DNA from: Ichthyophis bannanicus
Lineage: Eukaryota > Chordata > Amphibia > Gymnophiona > Ichthyophiidae
Direction: 5' to 3'
DNA: 64,000 nucleotides
Assembly: GCA_033557465.1 (NCBI GenBank)
Contig: JAWIIG010000025.1
Span: 8,117,001-8,181,000, forward strand
Both the position numbers and the translations under genes were made by a program. Under the pieces are notes generated by a model. It saw only the letters and a program-made list of their open reading frames with translations. It was not told the DNA's origin and made no database searches. Of the stretch, positions 1-10,739 are shown in pieces. Position 1 is the first letter of the stretch. Every line of letters begins with the position of its first letter.

Positions 1-80
1 TCCACCGATTTCTCGTACTGGGAATCTGATAGGGACACATCCACGGAGACCCGCACCCACGGGATCTTCCATCAGATCCC

Positions 81-1020
81 TTGCTGCCTGATTTCCAGCG
101 GCGCTCACTGGCTGAGGACACCTCCTTTTTGGTGTTTGTTCGGGACATGGCTCGGGCCCTCAACCTGGTCACCCAGATCGAGGAAGACCCTCGTGCTGAA
201 GAACTCGATATTCTTCATTACGAGGCCCGCCCAGGGAATTCCTCACCATGCCGGTGCCGCCGATCCTCTCCCGGCTGTTGCTCTGCATGTGGGAGGCCCC
301 GGCCTCTGTCCCCATCGTGAGCAAGTGCCTTGACACAATGTACAAGGTGCAGCGAGGGCCAGGCTTCCGTAAGACTCAATTTCCACACACCTCAGTGGTA
401 GTGGATTTAGCCATGAGGAAGCAAAAAAGCCCGAAGTCTCACTCCTCAGTTCCGCCGGGACTGAAGTCCAGAGACCTTGATGCCCTGGGCCGCAAAGCCT
501 ATGAAGGTTTCATGCTCTCCTGTCACATCGAGGCATACCAATTATATATGGGTATGTTCCTTTTTGACTTGGCAAAAGAACTTGGAGACTTCTCCATGGC
601 TCTTGAGGGCGAGCCCCTCGATAGGTTCCGCACCCTGTTGAAATCCGTGGCGGATTGCTCCAAGTATATTTCTCGATCCTCCTGTGACAACTTCGAGACA
701 TCAGCTCAGGTGGCGGCCGAGGGCATCGGAGTCCACTGCCAGGCTTGGCTTCAATCTTTGTATCTGGAGCAGTGGGTGCAGGAGAAACTCCTGGACGTAC
801 CCTGCCTTGGCGAACAACTTTTTGGTAAGCCGATGGAGGAGAAGGCTGCGGAGAACTCAACATTGCCTCGGAAGAAGCAGCCTGCCTTTCCCAGGAAAGG
901 CCTCCAATACCACAGCTACACTCTGAACCTGGATACCTCCACGCCGACCACTCCAGCACAGGGAAAGTGTGGCCAGGGTCACCGCAAACCAAAGGGCCCG
1001 AAGGCCCAGACACCGGCTAC
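81..1020 (+). pseudogene. DIRS gag, C-terminal part, frameshifted
   Basis: Gag is the structural protein of the element, presumed to coat its RNA. Visible blocks in order are FVRDMARAL and EEDPRAEELDILHY (from 81), then in another frame from 248 PPILSRLLLCMWEAPAS, the VVVDLAMRK helix, HSSVPPG, YQLYMGMFL, the Cys/Ser block around residue 130, WVQEKLLDVPC and EQLFGKPMEEKA. These match, block for block, the gag of the intact copy at 15462. A frameshift lies near 240. The C-terminal basic tail is present, but the conserved UUU-UGA-C ending seen in other copies has become TTT-TGG near 1044, so gag no longer stops there. The N-terminal zinc-binding part is outside the window. Confidence 0.8.
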
Positions 1021-1040
1021 CCCTACAACCCCCTCAGGGG

Positions 1041-2810
1041 TTTTGGTGCCAGTGGGTAGGCGCCTGTCCTGCTTCGCCCCGGCATGGGCGCTTATCACCT
1101 TGGACACCTGGGTCATCCAGGAGGTCTATCACCTTTACTTCAACAGGCTTCCACCCCCTTTCTCCCTAGCGGGGCCTCCTCGACTGCCTGCCCACTAGCT
1201 CTTGCTGCAGCGGGAATTACTCTCTCCTCGCCCAGTGGGCAGTCGAGAGGATCCCTTCCCACCTTCGAGGTCGGGACTTTTATTCCCGGTACGTCCTCGT
1301 CCTGAAAAAGATGGGGGGGGGGGGGGTATGCGGCCCATCCTCGACATCCGCAAGTTGAACAAGTTTCTGGTGTGGGAGAAGTTCAAGATGTTATCTCTTG
1401 GTGTGCTGCTGCCCTTCCTCCAGCAGGGCTCCTGGCTATGCTCCTTTGGATCTAAAGGACGCTTACGCCCATATCCTGATCTGTCCCCAGCACAGGCAGT
1501 ACCTGCATTTGAGGGTGCAGGGAGAGCACTTCCAGTACAGGGTGCTCTCGTTGGCGCCGGGGCGTGTCAGTGTTACCCTACCTCGATCACTGGCTCGTTA
1601 CGGGCTCCTCCGTCGAGGAGGCCCGGTAAGCAATGTCACGCACTGTCCTCCTTTTGGAGAGTTTGGGGTTCTTGGTCAACTACCCAAAATCACATCTGAA
1701 GCCGGTACAGGCTATCGAATTCGAGACATGCCTCGATACTCAGCAGGCTATGGCCGTCTTGCAGATGGATCACTCCACCCGCCTCCGGGCCCTAGCGGCG
1801 CGCGTCCTGAGTGCCCACCAGGTCACCGCTCGGTCCATGCTACATCTCTTGAGCCACTGGGCCTCGGCCGTGCATGTGGTTCCTCACTCCCGCCTGCACA
1901 TGCAGACGACCCAGTGGTGCCTCAGCTCCCAATGGAGCCAATCCCTTGGGCACCTCAGGGACCCTGTCAGGGTTCTTCCCAACCTTTGTACGTCCCTGAA
2001 CTGGTGGCAAAACCCCCGCAACCTCCTGTGGGGATCGCCCTTCCAGGCTCCACAGCACAATGTGGTACTGACCACGGATGCTTCTCTGTTAAGTTGGGGA
2101 ACCCATTGTGGGTCCCTCTGCACACAGGGGCAGTGATCGCCGGTGGAGGCTCAACAGCAGATAAATCTGCTCGAGCTCTGGGCCATCAGGTGGGCCCTGA
2201 AGGCCTTCGCGAATGTCCTCAGCAGGAAGTCGGTTTTGGTGCAGACTGACAACCGGGTAGCGATGTTCTGTATCAACAGAGTGGGGCACGGGGTTGTGCT
2301 CCCTCTTCAAGGAAGCAGTCCTCATCTGCTCTTTTGCCGCCTGGAGGAGGATGTCTCAAGGCGACATGCCTCCCGAGTCAGGAGAATGGCCTAGAAGACA
2401 GGCCCAGCAGAATCCTTCGCCCCCATGAGTGGCGCCTCGATCCCAGAGTGGCAGGCTGGCTGTTTCTGCGCTGGGGCACTCCAGCGATGGACCTCTTTGC
2501 CAGCCCGCAGAACGCTCAACTCCCTTGCTTCTGCGGCCCGGTACGGCACCCGAGCAGAGAGGGCCCCGATGCATTTCTCCTGGATTGGTCCTCCATTCGT
2601 CTCTATGCATTTCCTCCTTTCCCCCTCATTGTGAGTACTTTGTTCAAGGCTCAGTGGCACGGGGCATTGCTGATTCTTGTGGCCCCCTCGTGGTGTCGAC
2701 AGCCTTGGTTTCCACTCCTGCTCCAGCTTTCGTCGGAGCCACCGATCCTCCCTGGGCTCTGTCAGGGACCTGCTGACACAAGAGGAGTGTTTGTTACTAC
2801 ACCTGAATTT
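1041..2810 (+). pseudogene. DIRS pol (RT-RNase H-methyltransferase), broken
   Basis: Pol fragments are spread over three frames. RT blocks GGMRPILDIRKLNKFL and LDLKDAYAHILI are clear. The RT active site reads YLDH where other copies have YLDD, and roughly 80 nt of the palm before it are missing, so this RT could not work. RNase H blocks follow: VVLTTDASLLSWG (about 2060), INLLELWAIRWALKAF (2160) and VLVQTDNRVAMF (2240). Then come the methyltransferase-like blocks AMDLFAS, YAFPPFPL and LILVAPSW (2480-2710). Sequence stops being DIRS-like near 2810. Order and motifs leave no doubt about family; the copy is dead. Confidence 0.85.
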
Positions 2811-3541
2811 GGAAAGACTAAAAAAGGGAACTGTTACTTCTGGAGAGAGATCTGCAATTGTGAGTATATACTTCTGGGAATTTTCTGAAAGGAATTCTTT
2901 CTATTAAAGCTGTTTAATCTGTGAACCCACTATTTTTTGTTAAATCAGTCAGGGCCTAGTAGCAGCAGTTTAAGTTTAAATTTAAAACACAGAAGAGAAC
3001 TTTCTGGTTACATTTCATACCCAGCAGAGAGCTTGTAGTTTTAATTTAATAGTCACTCAGGGCCTAGCATCAGCAAAGTACTTTTAGTTTAAATTTAAAA
3101 CACAGAAGAGAACTTTCTGGTTAAATTTAGAACCCAGCAGAGAGCTTGTAGTTTAAATTTCATAATAAGTTAGAGCCTAGCAGCAGCAAAGAGCTATAAT
3201 TTAAATCAAATAAGAATATAGCTTACCTCAGCAGCACAGGACAGGGTACTGTGTAGCAGCCCTCTTTTAATAAGTGTTATATCCCTCCCCACACCCACCC
3301 ACCCACCCACCCCTGAGATAATCATAGCTTTATAGGTACTTACACATCTTAGAAGACAGGAGGTGCTTTCAGGTGAAGCTCATTACCGAAATCAGTCATA
3401 CACTAAGGACCTGAGATCAATTAAGCTTCAGGTGAACAAAGTATATTAAATGTATTAGGTACAGTTTTATTGGTATAAATATCCATAGCAACCCTTAGTA
3501 AGTAGAGAACTTAAAGATCTAAACAAAAACTAAAAAATAAG
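2811..3541 (+). promoter_or_regulatory. CR1 5' UTR with about 111-bp tandem monomers
   Basis: No gene is seen here. The motif GGCCTAG with its following A/T-rich block and 'cacagaagagaactttctgg' recurs at about 2951, 3061 and 3173, a spacing of 110-112 bp. The inverted copy shows the same unit four times (11437, 11327, 11214, 11100). Tandem 5' monomers act as promoters in some LINEs such as mouse L1; that role here is inference. A (CCCA)n tract sits at 3287-3313. Confidence 0.65.
3287..3313. repeat. (CCCA)n simple repeat in CR1 5' UTR
   Basis: Five or so CCCA units are readable directly. The inverted CR1 has a shorter GGGT/GGGA counterpart near 10968-10995, so the tract is an ancestral part of the 5' UTR. 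Confidence 0.8.
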
Positions 3542-4461
3542 ATGCAGACATCAGTCCAGCAGCGAGATGGGGGCTTTGCAGTCTTTTGCATTGAGTGTCA
3601 CATGTATGATTTTTCTCCCTGTTGGTGAGAGGTCTTACATGTGCATTATGTGCAACGAGCTCTCTGCTCTCAAGGAACAAGTCCGTTCTCTAGAGGCTAG
3701 AGTAGCAGACTTGGAAAACATAAGAAAGACAGAGGTACATAGACGAGACCTACAGGGATATAGTCCTGATGTCCCACCTCCAGTCTGGCAGCATCCCTCT
3801 TGCCATGGAGGAGAGAGGTCACGTGACAGGAGAGCATCACCCTGGTGTGGCAGGAAGTGATCCTGTAACTAGGACAGGTCCTCCAGGTGATGCAAAACCC
3901 TCTCGCACCGAGGAAGTTTCTCCAGGGCCATGTGCCCATAAGGGAAGGGTTAGGACAGCCATTATAGTTGGTGATTCAGTCATCAGGCATGTAGATAGCT
4001 GGGTGGCTGGTGGACGTGAGGATCACCTGGTAACATGCCCGCCTGGTGCGAAGGTAGCGGAACTCATGTGCCACCTATATAAGGTCTTAGATAGTGCTGG
4101 GGAGGAGTCTGCTGTCTTGGTACATGTTGGTACAAATGACATAGGAAAATGTGGTAGGGAGGTTCTGGAGGATAAATTTAGGATTTTAGGTAGGAAGTTA
4201 AAATCCAGAACTTCCAGGGTAGCGTTCTCCGAAATGCTTCCCGTTCCACGTGCAGGGCCCAAAAGGCAGGCAGAGCTCCAGAGTCTCAATGCGTGGATAT
4301 GAGAGTGGTGCAGAGAGGAGGGGTTTGGATTTGTTAGGAACTGGGGAACATTCTGGGGAAAGGAGGGGCTCTTCCGAAGGGATGGGCTTCACCTTAACCG
4401 GGATGGAACCAGGCTGTTGGCATTAACCTTTAAAAAGGAGAGAGAGCAGCTTTTAAACTAG
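3542..4461 (+). pseudogene. CR1 ORF1, zinc-finger-like and SGNH esterase protein
   Basis: ORF1 of CR1 elements encodes a nucleic-acid-binding protein with an esterase domain (known from CR1 family studies). Here the start MQTSVQQRDGG (3542) leads to a C-x2-C...C-x2-C motif and a heptad-like helix (LKEQVRSLEARVADLE). Further on is the SGNH hydrolase: GDSVIRHVD carries the serine block and HVGTNDIG the asparagine block. The C-terminal DGFHLN, with the Asp-His pair, is present at about 4382 in a shifted frame. At least two indels (near 3575 and 3850) and a stop at 4300 break it. The function of the esterase in retrotransposition is not settled. Confidence 0.8.
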
Positions 4462-4499
4462 ATAATAGGGGAAAGCCGAGAGTCGCCCAAGAGCGCATT

Positions 4500-6662
4500 G
4501 TTCGGAAGAATGTATCCTTGAAGGATACTACCAAAAGCAGAGAGGTTCCAAAAAAAGAGTAAAGTAGCCCAAATGCCCTCAAGTATGGAGCAGACAGAGC
4601 TTAAAGATCCCAAATTACCCATGTCTACCAATAGCCAAATTAATATGAATAAAATAGTCTCTAAAATGCTTGTATGCAAATGCTAGAAGTCTAAAAAATA
4701 AGATGGGAGAGTTAGAATATATAGCACTAAATGAGAGGTTAGTTATGATTTGAATATCAGAGACATGGTGGAAGGAGGACAACCAGTGGGACACTGTGAT
4801 ACCTGGGTACAAACTATATCGTAATGATAGAGCTGATCAAATTGGTGGAGGGGTTGCCCTCTATGTTAGAGAGGGCATTGAGTCAGAAAGGATTAAAGTT
4901 TTGCAGGAAACAAAATTTTCTGTAGAATCTCTAAGGATTGAAATCCCATGTAAAAAGGGGATGGCGATGGCAGTGGGGGTGTACTATCAACCACCTGGCC
5001 AGAATCAACAAATGGATGATGAAATGCTCAAAGAAATCAAGGAAGCTAATAAAAGTTACAGTGCGGTAATAATAATGGGTGATTGCAATTACCCCGGTAT
5101 TGACTGGGTCAGTGTCACGGCAGGACATGCTAGGGAGATAAAGTTCCTAGATGAAATGACTGCTTGGAGCAGCTGGTTCATGAACCGACCAGAGGGGAAG
5201 CCATATTAGACCTAGTCCTTAGTGGAACACCAGATCTAATGCAAGAGATAAAGGTGTTGGGACCACTTGGCAATAGTGATCATAGCATGATCGCCTTTGA
5301 TTTAATTAGTGGAGGAGGGATAGTAAGGAACTCCACAGTACTACCTTTTAACTTTCGAAAGGGAGACTATGATAAAATGAGAAAAATTGTTAAGAAAAAA
5401 CTAAAAGGAGCAGTTGCAAAGGTTAAAGACTTACATCAAGCTTGGGTGTTGTTGAAAAATACTATCTTGGAAGCCCAGACCAGCTGTATTCCACGCTTTA
5501 AGAAAAGTGGAAGGAAGTCCAAAAAACTACAAGCATGGTTTAAAGGTGAGGTCAGAGAGGCTGTTGCCAAAAAAGCATCTTTCAGGAAATGGAAAAAAGA
5601 GCCAAAGGACGAAACCTTGAAATAGCACATGCACTGGCAGGTAAAATGCAAGGCATTGATAAAGCAGGCAAACGAAGAATTTGAAAAGCTTGCTGCGGAA
5701 GCAAAAACGCGAAATAAAGATTTTTTTCAAGTACATTCGTAGCAAAAAACCTGTGAGAGAGTCAGTTGGTCCATTAGATGATAGAGGAGTTAAAGGGGCA
5801 CTAAGAGGCGACGAGGCGATAGCGGAGAGACTGAATGAATTCTTTGCTTCAGTCTTTACTGAGGAAGATGTAGGAATGTTACCCATGACTGAAGTGGTAT
5901 TTAAAACTGCGGAGGAATTGAAGGAAATATCAATACATCGGGAAGATGTATTACAACTATTAGATAAACTGAAGAGTAGCAAATCACCTAGGCCGGATGG
6001 TATACATCCAAGGGTGTTGAAAGAACTGAAATATGAGATTGCAGACCTGCTATTAGTAATCTGTGAACTATCATTAAAATCATCTCTAATACCTGAGGAT
6101 TGGAGGATCGCCAATGTAACACCAATTTTTAAAAAGGGTTCCAGGGGTGATCCTGGAAACTACAGACCGGTGAGCCTCACGTCAGTACCGGGAAAAATGG
6201 TAGAAACCATCATAAAGAATAAAATTACTCAGCATGTAGGTAGTCATAGCCTAATGGGAGACAGCCAACATGGCTTTAGACAAGGAAGATCTTGTCTTAC
6301 TAATCTGTTATGTTTTTTTGAAAGGTTGAATAAACAGGTGGACAAAGGTGAGTCGGTTGATACAGTGTATCTAGACTTTCAGAAAGCCTTTGACAAGTTC
6401 CCTCATCAGAGACTTTTGGCAAAACTAGAGAGTCATGGGATAGGAGGCAGTATACTACTGTGGATCAGGAACTGGTTAAAAGATAGAAAGCAGAGGGTTG
6501 GGCTAAATGGTCAATTTTCTCAATGGAGAAAGGTGAATAGTGGTGTACCCCAGGGATCCGTGCTGGGTCCGCTGCTTTTTGACACATTCATAAATGACCT
6601 GGAAAGTGGAATAACGAGTGAGGTTATCAAATTTGCAGATGAGACAAAACTATTTAAAGTTA
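4500..6662 (+). pseudogene. CR1 ORF2, endonuclease and reverse transcriptase, truncated
   Basis: The apurinic-like endonuclease domain comes first (ISETWW, GGVALYVREGIES, VYYQPPGQ, IIMGDCNYPGIDW, SDHSMIAFDL; about 4680-5310). A linker follows, then RT from about 5680: SKSPRPDGIHPRVLKEL, VTPIFKKGSRGDPGNYRPVSLTS, QHGFRQGRSCLTNL, YLDFQKAFDKFPH, SGVPQGSVLGPLLF and KFADETKLFK. The last block would be FADD in an active enzyme; here it is FADE, so the catalytic pair is lost. Stops at 4752 and near 5622 and frameshifts at about 5150 and 5650 inactivate the frame. It is cut at 6662 with about 1 kb of 3' sequence missing. Confidence 0.85.
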
Positions 6663-6682
6663 AGAACATAAGAACATAAGAT
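6663..6682 (-). repeat. CR1 3'-terminal octamer repeat
   Basis: About two and a half units of AAGAACAT at the 3' terminus. CR1 elements typically end in short tandem octamers instead of poly(A), and this sets the element end and orientation. Confidence 0.8.
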
Positions 6683-6834
6683 ATGCCATACTTGGTTAGA
6701 CCAATGTCCATCAAGCCCAGTATTCTGTTTCCAACAGTGGCCAATCTAGGTCATACGTACCTAGCAGTTTCCCCAAGGGACCCAGGTTCCACAATGCTTG
6801 TATTGGTTCAAGCATTGATATCCTGGGTCCCTTC

Positions 6835-9787
6835 TTAATAATGATTTATGGACCTTTCCTCCAGGAACTTGCCCAAACCTTTTTTAAACCCTGCTACACT
6901 AAAAGCCTTTACTACATCCTCCGGTAACAAATTCCAGAGTTTGATTACACGTTGAGTGAAAAAATATTTTCCTTTATTAGTCTTAAATAGTTTACCCTGT
7001 AGCTTCATTGCATGTCCCCTAGTCTTTCTATATTCTGATAAGGTAAACAATCGATCTACGTTTACCCGTTCCACTCCGTTCATTAATTTATAGACTTCTA
7101 TCATATCTCCCATCAGCCGTCTCTTTTCCAGGTTAAAGAGCCCCAACCTTTTTAGCCTTTCTTCATAGGAGTATCCTTCCATCCCCTTTACCATTTTGGT
7201 GGCTCTTCTCTGAACCTTTTCTAAAATCGCTATATCCTTTTTAAGATACGGCGACCAGAATTGCACACAGTATTCAAGGTGCGGTCTCACCATGGAACGA
7301 TATAGAGGCATTATAATATCTTTTGTTTTATTTTCTATTCCTTTCCTTATCACACCTAGCATTCTATTTGCTCTCTTGGCCGCTGCTGCACACTGGGCTG
7401 AGGGTTTTAACATGGTATCCACAATGACGCCTAAATCTTTTTCCTGGGTGGTGGTTCCTAATGTGGAACCTTGCCTCGTGTAACCATAGTTTGGGTTGTT
7501 CTTCCCTAGGTGCATAACCTTGCACTTGTCCACATTAAATTTCATCTGCCATTTTGATGCCCAGTCTTCCAATTTATCAAGATCCTCTTGCAATTTTCCA
7601 CAATCCTCTTGGGTTTTAACAACTTTAAATAGTTTTGTGTCATCTGCAAATTTGATAACCTCACTTGTTGTTCCACTTTCCAGGTCATTTATGAATATGT
7701 CAAAAAGCAGCGGACCCAGCACAGATTCCTGGGGTACACCACTATTCACCTTTCTCCATTGGGAAAATTGGCCATTTAGCCCTACCCTCTGCTTTCCATC
7801 TTTTAACCAGTTCCTGATCCACAATAGTACACTGCCTCCTATCCCATGACTTTAGTATTGCAAAAAGTCTCTGATGAGGGACCTTGTCAAAGGCTTTCTG
7901 AAAGTCCAGATACACAATATCAACCGACTCACCTTTGTCCACCTGATTATTCACTCCTTCAAAAAAACATAACAGATTAGTAAGACAAGATCTTCGTTGT
8001 CTAAAGCCATGTTGGCTGTCTCTCATTAGTTCATGACTATCTACATGCTGAGTAATTTTATTCTTTATGATGGTTTCTATCATTTTTCCCGGTATTGACG
8101 TCAGGCTCACCGGTCTGTAGTTTCCCGGATCACCCCTGGAACCCTTTTTAAAAATTGGTGTTACATTGGCGATCCTCCAATCTTCAGGTATTAGAGATGA
8201 TTTTAATGATAGTTCACAGATTACTAATAGCAGGTCTGCAATCTCATATTTCAGTTCTTTCAATACCCTTGGATGTATACCATCCGGCCCAGGTGATTTG
8301 CTACTCTTCAGCTTATCTAATAGTTGTAATACATCTTCTCGATGTATCGATATTTCCTTCAATTCTTCTGCACCTTTAAATACCACTCCAGTCATGGGTA
8401 ACATCCCTACATCTTCCTCAGTAAAGACTGAAGCAAAGAATTCGTTCAGTCTCTCCGCTATTGCTTTGTCGCCTCTTAGTGCTCCTTTAACCCCTTTATC
8501 ATCAAATGGACCAACTGACTCTCACAGGTTTTTTGCTACGAATGTACTTGAAAAGGTCTTTACTTCGCATTTTTGCTTCTGCAGCAAGCTTCTTCTCAAA
8601 TTCTCCCTTTGCCTGCCTTATCAATGCCTTGCATTTGACTTGCCAGTGCTTGTGCTGTTTCCAGGTTTCGTCGTTTGGCTCTTTTTTCCATTTCCTGAAA
8701 GATGCTTTTTTGGCAACAACAGCCTCTCTGACCTCAACTTTAAACCATGCTGGCAGTTTTTTGGACTTCTTTCCACTTTTCTTAAAGCGTGGAATACAGC
8801 TGGTCTGGGCTTCCAAGATAGTATTTTTCAACAACAGCCAAGCCTGATGTACGTCTTTAACCTTTGCAACTGCTCCTTTTAGTTTTTTCTTGACTGTTTT
8901 CCTCATTTTATCATAGTCTCCCTTTCGAAAGTTAAAAGGTAGTACTGTGGATTTCCTTACTAACCCTCCTCCACTAATTAAATCAAAGGCGATCATGCTA
9001 TGATCACTATTGCCAAGTGGCCCCAACAACCTTATCTCTTGCACTAGATCTGGTGTTCCACTAAGGATTAGGTCTAATATGGCTTCCCCTCTGGTCGGTT
9101 CATGAACCAGCTGCTCCAAGAAGCAGTCATTTGTCATCTAGGAACTTTATCTCCCTAGCATGTCCTGACGTGACACTGACCCAGTCGATACCGGGGTAGT
9201 TGAAATCACCCATTATTATTACTGTGCTGTAACTTTTGTTAGCTTCCTTGATTTCTTTGAGCATTTCATCATCCATTTGGTCATTCTGGCCTTGCGCTCG
9301 ATAGTACACCCCCACTGCCATTGCCTTCCCCCTTTTACATGGAATTTCAATCCATATAGATTCTACAGCAGATTTTGTTTCCTGCAAAACTTTAATCCTT
9401 TCTGACTCAATGCCCTCTCTAACATAGAGAGCAACCCCTCCACCAATTTGATCAGCTCTATCATTACGATATAGTTTGTACCCAGGTATCAGTGTCCCAC
9501 TGGTTGTCATCCTTCCACCATGTCTCTGATATTCCAATCATATCTAACCTTTCATTTAGTGCTATATATTCTAACTCTCCCATCTTATTTTTTAGACTTC
9601 TAGCATTTGCATACAAGCATTTTAGAGAATGTATTTTATCCATATTAATTTGTCTGTTAGACATGAGTAATTTGGGATCTTTAAGCTCGCTCTGCTCCAT
9701 ACTTGAGGGCATTTGGGCTACTTTACTCTTTTGTGGAACCTCTCTGCTTTTGGTAGTATCCTTCAAAGATACATTCTTCCGAACCAT
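6835..9787 (-). pseudogene. CR1 ORF2 (endonuclease, RT), frameshifted
   Basis: Reading leftward from 9787: MVRKNVSLKD start, then LYANARSLKNKMGELE and ISETWW (endonuclease), GGVALYVREG, IIMGDFNYPGIDW, GNSDHSMIAFDL. The RT follows with SPGPDGIHPRVLKEL, TPIFKKGSRGDPGNYRPVSL, QHGFRQRRSCLTNL, YLDFQKAFDKVPH, SGVPQESVLGPLLF and the intact catalytic KFADDTKLFK. The C-terminal part contains KWQMKFNVDKCKVMHLG, YCVQFWSPYLKKDI and LEERSINHY before the stop at 6835. Frameshifts near 7800, 8480, 9130 and 9500 split it. It keeps the FADD pair that copy 1 has lost, so it is the better reference for this family. Confidence 0.88.
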
Positions 9788-9822
9788 CCGCTCTTGGGCG
9801 ACTGTCGGCTTTCCCCTAATAT

Positions 9823-10739
9823 CTAGTTTAAAAGCTGCTCTATCTCCTTTTTAAAGGTTAATGCCAGCAGCCTGGTTCCATCCCGGTTAAGGTGAAACCC
9901 ATCCCTTCGGAAGAGCCCCTCTTTTCCCCAGAATGTTCCCCAGTTCCTAACAAATCCAAACCCCTCATCTCTGCACCATTGTCTCATCCACGCATTGAGA
10001 CTCCGGAGCTCTGTCTGCCTTTTGGATCCTGCGCGTGGAACAGGAAGCATTTCGGAGAATGCTACCCTGGAAGTTCTGGATTTCAACTTCCTACCTAAAA
10101 GCCTAAATTTAGCCTCCAGAACCTCCCTACCACATTTTCCTATGTCATTGGTACCAACATGTACCAAGACAGCAGACTCCTCCCCAGCACTATCTAAGAC
10201 CTTATCTAGGTGGCGCGTGAGGTCCGCTACCTTCGCACCAGGCAGGCATGTTACCAGGCGATCCTCACGTCCACCAGCCACCCAGTTATCTACATGCCTA
10301 ATGATCGAATCACCAACTATAACGGCTGTCCTAACCCTTCCCTCATGGGCACATGGCCCTGGAGAAACTTCCTCGGTGCGAGAGGGTTTTACATCACCTG
10401 AAGGACAGGTCCTAGTTACAGGATCACTTCCTGCCACACCAGGGTGATGCTCTCCTGTCACGTGACCTCTCTCCTCCATGGCAACAGGGATGCTGCCAGA
10501 CTGGAGGTGGGACTTCAGGACTATATCCCTGTAGGTCTCGTCTATGTACCTCTATGTCTTATGCTTTCCAAGTCTGCTACTCTATCCTCTAGAGAACGGA
10601 CTCGTTCCCTGAGTGCAAAGAGCTCCTTGCACCTAGTGCACACGTAAGACCTCTCACCAACTGGGAGAAAATCATACATGTGACACTCAATGCAAAAGAC
10701 TGGAAAGCCCCCATCCCGCTGCTGGACTGCTGTCTGCAT
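9823..10739 (-). pseudogene. CR1 ORF1 with CxxC motif, coiled coil and SGNH esterase
   Basis: The N-terminal piece (10739-10542) starts MQTAVQQRDGG and has CIEC and CTRC pairs about 20 residues apart, followed by a heptad helix (LRERVRSLEDRVADLE), a likely multimerisation coil. After a frameshift near 10500 the second piece (10479-9823) holds a full SGNH hydrolase: GDSIIRHVD (Ser), HVGTNDIG (Asn) and RRDGFHLN (Asp and His). The N-terminal CxxC pair plus coil resembles the zinc-finger part reported for CR1 ORF1, but is shorter than a classical PHD finger. Only one frameshift separates it from an intact gene. Confidence 0.82.

Larger units (their letters stand above)
1..2810 (+). mobile_element. 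DIRS-type retrotransposon A1, decayed remnant
   Basis: This is the 3' half of a gag gene followed by RT, RNase H and methyltransferase-like sequence, in the same order as the complete copies at 15061 and 52203. The left part lies outside the window. The right end is cut near 2810 by a CR1, so recombinase, ICR and right ITR are absent. Wording of the gag (EELDILHY, LSRLLLCMWE) is closest to element F at 47894. Many frameshifts and a run of about 15 G at 1313-1327 show an old, inactive copy. Homology is certain from shared motifs; the exact right border (2805-2830) is uncertain. Confidence 0.85.
2811..6662 (+). mobile_element. CR1 LINE copy 1, 5' complete, 3' truncated
   Basis: A CR1-clade non-LTR retrotransposon with 5' UTR (2811-3541), ORF1 (3542-4461) and most of ORF2 (about 4500-6662). 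It stops inside the RT palm at KFADETKLFK, where the terminal (TTCTTATG) repeat of the opposite-strand copy begins. Left flank is DIRS A1, right flank the inverted CR1. Several stops and indels make it inactive. The 5' border follows from similarity to the reverse complement of 11541-11577. Confidence 0.9.

Noticed and set aside
1313..1327. Poly-G run as a functional element
   Set aside because: A single homopolymer in a dead pol gene, best explained by slippage.
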